From positions 1-12,721 of the forward strand of contig JAUSJJ010000021.1 in assembly GCA_030647705.1 (NCBI GenBank): a stretch of 12,721 nucleotides of DNA. The letters are read 5' to 3'. Under the pieces are notes generated by a model, which saw nothing but the letters and a program-made list of their open reading frames with translations, had not been told where the DNA came from and did not search any database. Every line of letters starts with the position of its first letter. Position 1 is the stretch's first letter. Positions 5,694 to 10,946 of the stretch are shown in pieces. This DNA comes from Dehalococcoidia bacterium (GTDB taxonomy: Bacteria > Chloroflexota > Dehalococcoidia > JAUSJJ01). The position numbers were made by a program, and so were the translations under genes.

Positions 5694-7244
5694 ATGGGCC
5701 AGGCAGAACAGAACGCTGAGTACCAGCGCAGACGAGACAAGATACTGAGCATGGGAGGCCCGAAGGCCATCGAGGACCGGCACAAGGCGGGCCAGCTCTC
5801 GGCAAGGGAGCGAGTGGGCCATCTCCTCGATCCCGGGTCTTTCACCGAATTGGGCCTCTTCACCAAGCACAGGACCACTGCCTTCGGCTTGGACAAGAGA
5901 GATGTGCCGGCAGAGGGCATCATCACCGGGTTCGGCAAAGTGAACGGAAGATATGTGGTTGTCGCCGCCGAGGACTTTACGGCGATGGCCGGCACATTCG
6001 GCGAGTACCACGGCAAGAAGTTCGCCCACGCCATGGACTTCGCCAAGGAGCAGGGATGGCCCTTCGTGGGCATGAACGACTCCGGGGGCGCACGGCTTCA
6101 GGAAGGCATGGACACCCTCGAAGCCTACGGCTGGCTGTTCCGGGCGCAGATTCTCGCTTCCGGCATCATCCCGCAAATAGCCCTTCTCATGGGGCCCTGT
6201 CTCGGCGGGCAGGCCTACCATCCGGTGATGCAGGACTTTCTCATCCAATGCAAGAAAACAGGGTACATGGGCATCGCTGGGCCTGCGTTCGTCAAGACGC
6301 AGACGGGCGAGGAGATCACGTTGGAAGAGCTGTGCGGAGTCAATGCCCACGCCATCAAGTCCGGGCAGACCCACCTCGTGGCCGCGGACGACGACGACGC
6401 CCTGAACCAGGCCAAGAGACTGCTCTCCTTCCTGCCTTCCAACAACAAGGAGAAGCCGCCCAAGAGGGCGACCAACGATGACCCCGACCGGTCCATTCCG
6501 GAGCTGAATTCGATTCTGCCGGAGTTGCCCAATCAGCCCTACGATATGCACAAGGTGATCTCGCTGGTGGTGGATGACGGCGATTTCCTGGAGCTGCTCA
6601 AAGACCATGCCAAGAACATGATCATCGGCCTGGCCCATTTCAACGGCCGCACCGTGGGCATCGTGGCCAACCAGCCGGCATGGGCAGCGGGCGCCATCAA
6701 TATCGAGGCGGCGGACAAGGCGGCCCGGTTCATCAGGTTCTGCGACCTGTTCGGCATTCCCCTGGTGACCCTGGTGGACAGCCCGGGCTTCCTCATCGGG
6801 TCCCAGCAGGACTGGAGGGGCATTCTGCGGCATGGCGCCAAGATGCTCTATTCCTGGGTGGATGCCACGGTGCCGCTCGTCTCGGTGGTGCTCAGGAAGT
6901 CTTACGCGGGCGCCCATCTGGCCATGATGGACAAGAGCATCGGCGCGGACCTGGTCTTCGCCTGGCCCAGCGCCTTGATCACCATCGTGGGAGCGGATAC
7001 GGCGGCCAGCGTCATCTTCGCCAGGGAGATCAAGGAGGCGAAGAATCCCGAGGAGGTTCGCGCCGCTCGAATCAAGGAATATCGCGATCTGTACGAGAAC
7101 CCTTACTGCGCCGCAGAACGCGGTTGTGCCGATGAGATCATCATGCCCAGCGATACCAGAAAGGTGATCAACCGGGCCTTGAATGCCCTGGAGAACAAGA
7201 CAGTGACCCGGCCCTGGAGGAAGTACTCCAACATCAACCTGTAG
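5694..7244 (+). CDS. mmdA: biotin-dependent acyl-CoA decarboxylase/carboxylase carboxyltransferase (alpha) subunit, methylmalonyl-CoA decarboxylase type
   Basis: A 516-aa carboxyltransferase with two crotonase-like halves, the length of MmdA/PccB proteins. N-terminal half: DSGGARLQEG at residues 129-138, SGIIPQIALLMGPCLGG ending at 172. C-terminal half: LVDSPGFLIGSQQ, RKSYAGAHLAMM at 401-412, GADLVFAWPSA. It moves a carboxyl group between an acyl-CoA and carrier-bound biotin. Because the operon also encodes a biotin carrier and OadG- and OadB-like membrane subunits, but no biotin carboxylase is visible, I infer a Na+-exporting decarboxylase. Deviations from familiar consensus: Leu170 where GPCAGG has Ala, Ala405 for a Gly, and Leu409 at the position whose Asp/Ile identity affects acyl preference in Streptomyces carboxylases. 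Glutaconyl-CoA or another substrate is therefore possible. ATG 5694 follows GAGGAGGT at 7 nt. Confidence 0.85.
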   Translation: MGQAEQNAEYQRRRDKILSMGGPKAIEDRHKAGQLSARERVGHLLDPGSFTELGLFTKHRTTAFGLDKRDVPAEGIITGFGKVNGRYVVVAAEDFTAMAGTFGEYHGKKFAHAMDFAKEQGWPFVGMNDSGGARLQEGMDTLEAYGWLFRAQILASGIIPQIALLMGPCLGGQAYHPVMQDFLIQCKKTGYMGIAGPAFVKTQTGEEITLEELCGVNAHAIKSGQTHLVAADDDDALNQAKRLLSFLPSNNKEKPPKRATNDDPDRSIPELNSILPELPNQPYDMHKVISLVVDDGDFLELLKDHAKNMIIGLAHFNGRTVGIVANQPAWAAGAINIEAADKAARFIRFCDLFGIPLVTLVDSPGFLIGSQQDWRGILRHGAKMLYSWVDATVPLVSVVLRKSYAGAHLAMMDKSIGADLVFAWPSALITIVGADTAASVIFAREIKEAKNPEEVRAARIKEYRDLYENPYCAAERGCADEIIMPSDTRKVINRALNALENKTVTRPWRKYSNINL

Positions 7245-7323
7245 AAAGCGGGCCGGTGCGATAGGCAGGTTTGCCGCTTGTGGCGCCGCAACCACCCAGA
7301 TCGAGCGAAAGGAGAAGTAGGAA

Positions 7324-7545
7324 ATGGCCATAGAGAAAATGGAAGCCCCTATCGTGGGCAAGATCATCAAGTGCTATGTCAAGGTCGGCGATAAGGTCAA
7401 GGAGGGTGACACCATCTGCGACCTGGAGTCCATGAAGATGGAGAACCCGATCCTGACTCCCGTAACCGGCGTGGTCAAGGAGATCAACGTGGCACCCGGC
7501 AAAGTGGTGCAGGCCGGTGATCACATTGCCACCATAGAGTACTAG
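7324..7545 (+). CDS. mmdC: biotin carrier subunit (BCCP-like, MmdC-type gamma)
   Basis: A 73-aa protein that is just one biotinyl/lipoyl attachment domain. ESMKMEN holds the biotinylated Lys38, and a second half-motif, TGVVKEINVAPGKVVQAGD, completes the barrel. The usual form is EAMKMEN; Ser for Ala is common enough. It lacks the Ala/Pro-rich linker and N-terminal extension of many MmdC and BCCP proteins. It should carry carboxyl groups from the carboxyltransferase encoded 79 nt upstream to the membrane beta subunit, and needs a biotin ligase encoded elsewhere. The start ATG 7324 has AAAGGAG about 9 nt upstream. Assignment to the decarboxylase rather than an acetyl-CoA carboxylase rests on the neighbours. 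Confidence 0.88.
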   Translation: MAIEKMEAPIVGKIIKCYVKVGDKVKEGDTICDLESMKMENPILTPVTGVVKEINVAPGKVVQAGDHIATIEY

Positions 7546-7674
7546 CGCCGTGATCTGCCGGGTCCGGCGTTCAGCTATTCGCGCCCTCTGGCGAGCGTCT
7601 CTGTCGGCAATTCGCCTGGAATGCGGCAGTAGTTCGGCTTGCTCTCTGTCTGCCGGCAGGAGGGAATAGACCAA

Positions 7675-8388
7675 ATGGGGTTCGAGTTCAGCCTGAGTTG
7701 GGACTTCGTATTCCGCTTCCTTTCTATTGCAGTCATCGACCTGGCTTTGAGCGGCGATAACGCGCTGGTTATTGGCATGGCGGCGGCTTCCCTCTGCCGT
7801 AGCTCGCGGATGTGGGCGATAGTTGCCGGCGGCGGATTGGCCATTCTGTTGAGAATAGCGCTCACTACCATCGCCACCATATTGATGCAGATACCGCTGC
7901 TTTCTGCGATCGGGGGGCTAGTGCTCTTCTGGGTAGCCTGGAAGCTGCTGCGGCTCAATGTATGCAAAGCCGACGAGGAGAATAAGGCTAAGCAAGCAGA
8001 CACCTTCCGCCAGGCCATTATCCTCATCGTCACCGCAGACTTCATTATGAGCCTGGACAACGTGCTCGCTGTCGCGGGCACTGCGCGTGGCGACGTTACG
8101 CTGCTGATCGCGGGGCTGCTTCTGAGCATGCCGCTGCTAATGACCACCGGCGGCCTGGTGTCTCTCCTCGTCGACCGGTTCAGGTGGGTGGTCTTCCTGG
8201 GTTCTGCCGTCATTATGTTCGCCGGTACCAGGATGGTGTTCGAGGATCGATTCATTGAGGAGAGGCTTCACTTGCCGGCGGCCATCGTTCTGGGCGTGGC
8301 CGTGTTAGTGAGTCTCTCCGTGACTTTGCTGTTCAGGTGGATCAACAAACGGAGAGCGGAACAACGTGGCGCAAGCGCTGTTGGCTAG
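7675..8388 (+). CDS. TerC/YjbE family integral membrane protein (putative metal exporter)
   Basis: A 237-aa polytopic protein of the TerC superfamily, YjbE-like branch. It shows the duplicated intramembrane acidic signature: Asp22, Asp28 and Asn29 in VIDLALSGDNALVIG, and Asp122, Asp128 and Asn129 in ADFIMSLDNVLAVAG. The repeats lie exactly 100 residues apart. About seven hydrophobic segments are visible, with a charged loop (KADEENKAKQ) in the middle. Bacillus members of the superfamily export Mn2+, partly to load secreted enzymes; the ion here is not known. ATG 7675 follows AGGAGGG at about 10 nt; a TTG 36 nt upstream is less likely. It is unusual in lying inside a sodium-pump decarboxylase gene set, 129 nt after the biotin carrier and 112 nt before the delta subunit, on the same strand. 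Confidence 0.9.
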   Translation: MGFEFSLSWDFVFRFLSIAVIDLALSGDNALVIGMAAASLCRSSRMWAIVAGGGLAILLRIALTTIATILMQIPLLSAIGGLVLFWVAWKLLRLNVCKADEENKAKQADTFRQAIILIVTADFIMSLDNVLAVAGTARGDVTLLIAGLLLSMPLLMTTGGLVSLLVDRFRWVVFLGSAVIMFAGTRMVFEDRFIEERLHLPAAIVLGVAVLVSLSVTLLFRWINKRRAEQRGASAVG

Positions 8389-8415
8389 CCGACCTGATAC
8401 CGGCGGGCGAGACAA

Positions 8416-8429
8416 ACCGGCCGGCCGGT
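8416..8429. repeat. 14-bp palindrome between terC-like gene and delta subunit
   Basis: ACCGGCCGGCCGGT is a perfect dyad (tandem CCGG units) in the 112-nt gap. It could be chance in GC-rich DNA or a protein-binding site; nothing else supports a role. Confidence 0.3.
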
Positions 8430-8500
8430 AATGTCAGGTAAGAGGTACTGCATCGGGTCAAGGGGCGCTTTTCATGTCAGCTATCGAAAGGGGGCGCGCG

Positions 8501-8644
8501 ATGGATCTGGAGTTTGGCTTGACAATGACTATTGTGGGTATGGGCGTTACATTGGGGACGCTGGTTTTCCTGATCCTGGTGATTTCATTGCTGACCAGGC
8601 TGTTCCCTTTCAAAGAGGAAAAGAAGAAGGAGATCGAGGGTTGA
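8501..8644 (+). CDS. mmdD: OadG/MmdD-like delta subunit of the Na+-pumping decarboxylase (47 aa)
   Basis: A very small gene translating as MDLEFGLTMTIVGMGVTLGT, then a hydrophobic stretch and the end FKEEKKKEIEG. It has one membrane segment (about residues 8-32) with the OadG-type GLTMTIVGMGV pattern, then a short basic/acidic cytoplasmic tail. In characterised pumps the gamma/delta subunit anchors the carboxyltransferase to the beta subunit and is needed for assembly. At 47 aa it is much shorter than typical OadG/MmdD proteins (roughly 80-115 aa) and lacks their C-terminal extension. ATG 8501 has AAGGGGG about 6 nt upstream. ATG 8474, in frame, with AAGGGG 8 nt upstream, would give 56 aa. 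The beta gene starts 46 nt downstream, which strongly supports the call. Confidence 0.82.
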   Translation: MDLEFGLTMTIVGMGVTLGTLVFLILVISLLTRLFPFKEEKKKEIEG

Positions 8645-8690
8645 TCTGCGAGGGGACAGCAGCATCCGTGTGTGAAGAAAGGAGCCTTTG

Positions 8691-9845
8691 ATGGACGTCT
8701 TTGGGTCGGCTCTATCCAGTCTGGGAGGTGGCTTTGCCGCACTGACCTGGCAGGCCGCCGTGATGATCGTGCTTGGCATCGGTCTTCTCTATCTGGGCGT
8801 TGTCAAAGGCTTCGAGCCCCTGCTCTTGCTCCCCATTGGATTCGGCGTTATCCTGGGCAATCTTCCCCTGGCGGGCATGTCGGCGCATGACGAAGGAGGC
8901 GTCCTAAACCTCCTCTACAAGGCCGGCATTCTCACAGAGCTGTTCCCAGTGCTGCTGTTCATCGGTTTGGGCGCCATGATAGACTTCGGCCCCATGCTGG
9001 CGAACCCGGTGGTGCTCATCTTCGGCGCAGCCGGGCAGTTTGGCATTTTTCTTACCCTGTTCCTGGCGCTGTCCCTCGGCTTCGCCCGGCAGGAAGCGGC
9101 TTCGATAGCTATCATCGGGGCCATGGATGGCCCCACCGCCATATACGTTACCACCAAGTTCGCCCCTCTCTTGCTCCCCGCGATATCGATCGCAGCCTAT
9201 TCATACATGTCTCTCGTCCCGATAATCCAGCCTCCGATCATGAGGTTTATGACCACCAAGAAGGAACGTTCCATTGTGATGGCCTACGGATCGAAGAAGG
9301 TCTCCCAGAAGGTGAAGATACTCTTCCCTGTGGTGGCGGGTATCATCACTATCCTGATAGCCCCGATGGGAGCACCGCTGATGGGCATGTTGATGCTGGG
9401 CAACTTCCTCAGGGAATCGGGCGTTGTCAAGAGGCTGACCGACGTTTCGGAGAATGCCCTGGCTAACATAGTCACCCTGTTGCTGGGGCTCACCATTGGC
9501 GCCTCCATGCTGGGAGGGAATTTCCTGCAATGGCAGACTATACTCATATTCGGGCTTGGGTTCATTGCCATCTGCCTGGATACGGTGACCGGCGTCCTGC
9601 TGGGCAAGTTCATGTGTTTCATAACCAGGGGCAAGATAAACCCGCTGATCGGCGCGGCCGGCACATCGGCGTTTCCCATGTCGTCGAGGGTGGTGCAGAA
9701 GGAAGGTCAGAAAGCGAATCCCAGAAGCTTCCTGCTCTGGCATGCCATCGGCGCCAACACCGGAGGTCAAATAGGGTCGGTGATGGCTGCCGCGGTCATG
9801 CTGGCGGTGATGGTCGGCCTGGGCATAGGGCCCTTGCTCAAGTAG
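8691..9845 (+). CDS. mmdB: sodium ion-translocating decarboxylase beta subunit (OadB/MmdB/GcdB family)
   Basis: A 384-aa highly hydrophobic membrane protein. It catalyses decarboxylation of carboxybiotin coupled to Na+ export. Family motifs in order: FIGLGAMIDFGPMLANP (about residues 90-106); AIIGAMDGPTAIY, with Asp146 matching the essential aspartate of the DGPTAI motif; AAYSYMSLVPIIQPPIM from 168; and near the C-terminus HAIGANTGGQIGS (351-363), with the conserved Asn, Gly and Ser residues implicated in Na+ handling in OadB. MDGPT replaces the more usual ADGPT, a mild change. ATG 8691 has AAAGGAG 6 nt upstream; a TTG directly before it could also initiate. It closes the decarboxylase operon; methylmalonyl-, oxaloacetate- and glutaconyl-type beta subunits are very alike, so substrate follows from the alpha subunit. 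Confidence 0.95.
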   Translation: MDVFGSALSSLGGGFAALTWQAAVMIVLGIGLLYLGVVKGFEPLLLLPIGFGVILGNLPLAGMSAHDEGGVLNLLYKAGILTELFPVLLFIGLGAMIDFGPMLANPVVLIFGAAGQFGIFLTLFLALSLGFARQEAASIAIIGAMDGPTAIYVTTKFAPLLLPAISIAAYSYMSLVPIIQPPIMRFMTTKKERSIVMAYGSKKVSQKVKILFPVVAGIITILIAPMGAPLMGMLMLGNFLRESGVVKRLTDVSENALANIVTLLLGLTIGASMLGGNFLQWQTILIFGLGFIAICLDTVTGVLLGKFMCFITRGKINPLIGAAGTSAFPMSSRVVQKEGQKANPRSFLLWHAIGANTGGQIGSVMAAAVMLAVMVGLGIGPLLK

Positions 9846-9908
9846 GCCGGCTTGGGTCTTCGCGTGGGATGCGGCGCATATCCGGCGGGCAGCGCCAGAC
9901 ATGACGGC

Positions 9909-9946
9909 CTGCACATTCTTCCGGGAGGCGGGTGTGCAGACCTTTT
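9909..9946 (+). terminator. probable terminator of the decarboxylase operon
   Basis: CTGCACA (9909-9915) pairs with TGTGCAG (9933-9939), with a 17-nt apical loop that can fold further, followed by ACCTTTT. It lies in the 102-nt gap between convergent genes, where a terminator is expected. The T-run is short and offset by three bases, so the call is moderate. Confidence 0.45.
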
Positions 9947-9947
9947 G

Positions 9948-10409
9948 TTAGTTAGCTTCAGAGCCGAAGGTGATCAGGGCGACTCCGGCGATAACCAGCA
10001 GGGTGCCCAATGCCAGCTTCCACGTCAGTTTCTCGCTGCCTCTGAGCAAGACATAGGCCCCCGCCAACGTGAATAGCGGCTGCGTGTGGATGATAGGGGA
10101 GACCACCACCGCGGGGGAAATCTTCAGGGCCATGTACATCACCACCTGCCCTACTCCTGCCAGCACCCCTGCGATGATGGCGAAACGCATGCCGGAGTTT
10201 CTGTTCGCAGAAGGCAGCGTAATGTTTCTTCTAGCCACGCCGAACGGCGCGAACAGGACCGTGCCGATGAACAGCGAAAGCGTTACTCCCACCACGGCCG
10301 GCGTGGAGGAGTCTTTGAATCCCACGCGAATCAGGACGTATACCGCGCCGAACAGGACTGCCGCCAGGAGCCCGGTGCCATAGCCTATCAGCAGACTGCG
10401 TTTATCCAT
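9948..10409 (-). CDS. EamA/DMT-family half-transporter, second of a tandem pair
   Basis: A 153-aa membrane protein with one EamA domain of about five hydrophobic segments: LLAAVLFGAVYVLIRVGF, then VTLSLFIGTVLFAPF, AGVLAGVGQVVMYMAL, VVVSPIIHTQPLFTLAGAYVLL and LGTLLVIAGVALITF. Drug/metabolite transporters normally carry two such domains in about 300 aa, or act as dimers of single domains. ATG at 10409 lies only 2 nt past the stop of the preceding EamA gene (TAG 10414-10412), and a TGAGG site sits in that gene's last codons, so translation is probably coupled. The substrate is unknown. It converges with the decarboxylase operon. The alternative is the C-terminal half of a transporter split by a frameshift, since the two halves are in different frames. 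Confidence 0.82.
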   Translation of the reverse strand: MDKRSLLIGYGTGLLAAVLFGAVYVLIRVGFKDSSTPAVVGVTLSLFIGTVLFAPFGVARRNITLPSANRNSGMRFAIIAGVLAGVGQVVMYMALKISPAVVVSPIIHTQPLFTLAGAYVLLRGSEKLTWKLALGTLLVIAGVALITFGSEAN

Positions 10410-10411
10410 CG

Positions 10412-10831
10412 CTAAGACCTCAGCAGGAAGAACAGGCCGCCAACGATGAACGCCGCCCCTAGCACTATGATCGGCGTCACTATCTCGCCAGCCAGGAATA
10501 TGGCGAAGAAGATCGAGAAAAACGGGGCAATCGAATAGACCGGAGTGGCCCGTGAAGCTCCGATGTGCCGCACGCTGACGAAGATGAGGTATCTGCCGGT
10601 GGTGAAGTTCAGGAACCCCACCGCGCCGAACACCAGAATGGCAGTCAGCGATGCCGAGAACAGGGCGCGAGGCTCCCATATCAGGGCCACTGCGCCTGCC
10701 ACGATCAGGCTGGCAATCAGCGAGACGAACGTTGCGAATGCCGGCCTGATGTGGCCCAGCGCCTTCCTGGTATAGACGGCGTTGATGCCGAAGGTTATCG
10801 ACGAGATGAGCGCCAGACCGATGCCTAGTAT
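10412..10831 (-). CDS. EamA/DMT-family half-transporter, first of a tandem pair, apparent ATA start
   Basis: About 139 aa with five hydrophobic segments typical of one EamA domain: ILGIGLALISSITFGINAVY, ATFVSLIASLIVAGAVALI, AILVFGAVGFLNFTTGRYLI, YSIAPFFSIFFAIFLAGE and IIVLGAAFIVGGLFFLL. The frame is open from a stop at 10849-10847 but contains no ATG, GTG or TTG before GTG 10702, which would delete the first two membrane segments. A GGAG (10842-10839) sits 7 nt before ATA 10831, where the domain should start, so I placed the start there. Alternatives are a real non-AUG start, a start mutation (pseudogene), a sequencing error, or translation from CTG 10816. It most likely pairs with the protein encoded immediately downstream. 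Confidence 0.68.
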   Translation of the reverse strand: MLGIGLALISSITFGINAVYTRKALGHIRPAFATFVSLIASLIVAGAVALIWEPRALFSASLTAILVFGAVGFLNFTTGRYLIFVSVRHIGASRATPVYSIAPFFSIFFAIFLAGEIVTPIIVLGAAFIVGGLFFLLRS

Positions 10832-10852
10832 TGTTGTGCTCCGATCTCACAA

Positions 10853-10890
10853 ACAGGCAGAAGTGGGACGACCGCCCCACTTCTGCCTGT
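10853..10890 (-). terminator. 15-bp hairpin between the EF-G-like gene and the EamA pair
   Basis: ACAGGCAGAAGTGGG (10853-10867) pairs perfectly with CCCACTTCTGCCTGT (10876-10890) around an 8-nt loop. Read on the minus strand, it lies 57 nt past the EF-G-like stop and is followed by TTGTGAG, so it could terminate that transcript, though the T-run is short. The putative ribosome binding site of the first EamA gene begins 11 nt beyond the stem, so it also lies in that gene's leader if transcription reads through. Confidence 0.55.
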
Positions 10891-10946
10891 GATTGTCTTC
10901 AGTTGTCCCCTGCGATTCCTCAGTGAAAGTCAGCGAGAGTGTGCGG

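Noticed and set aside
5604..7370. 588-aa minus-strand open frame antisense to the carboxyltransferase gene
   Set aside because: A shadow of GC-rich codon structure; the plus strand encodes a full family-length enzyme with catalytic motifs.
7546..7674. Possible yybP-ykoY manganese riboswitch before the TerC-like gene
   Set aside because: The family is often under this riboswitch, but I found none of its conserved core in this 129-nt leader.
8431..8691. 86-aa open frame overlapping the delta subunit
   Set aside because: It is out of frame with the clear OadG-like peptide at 8501-8644, has no ribosome binding site and shows no family features.
10412..10880. N-terminal extension of the 310-aa minus-strand frame that ends in the second EamA domain
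   Set aside because: Residues before MDKRSLL are low-complexity His/Arg-rich shadow sequence; the overlapping frame encodes a proper EamA domain, so the real start is 10409.
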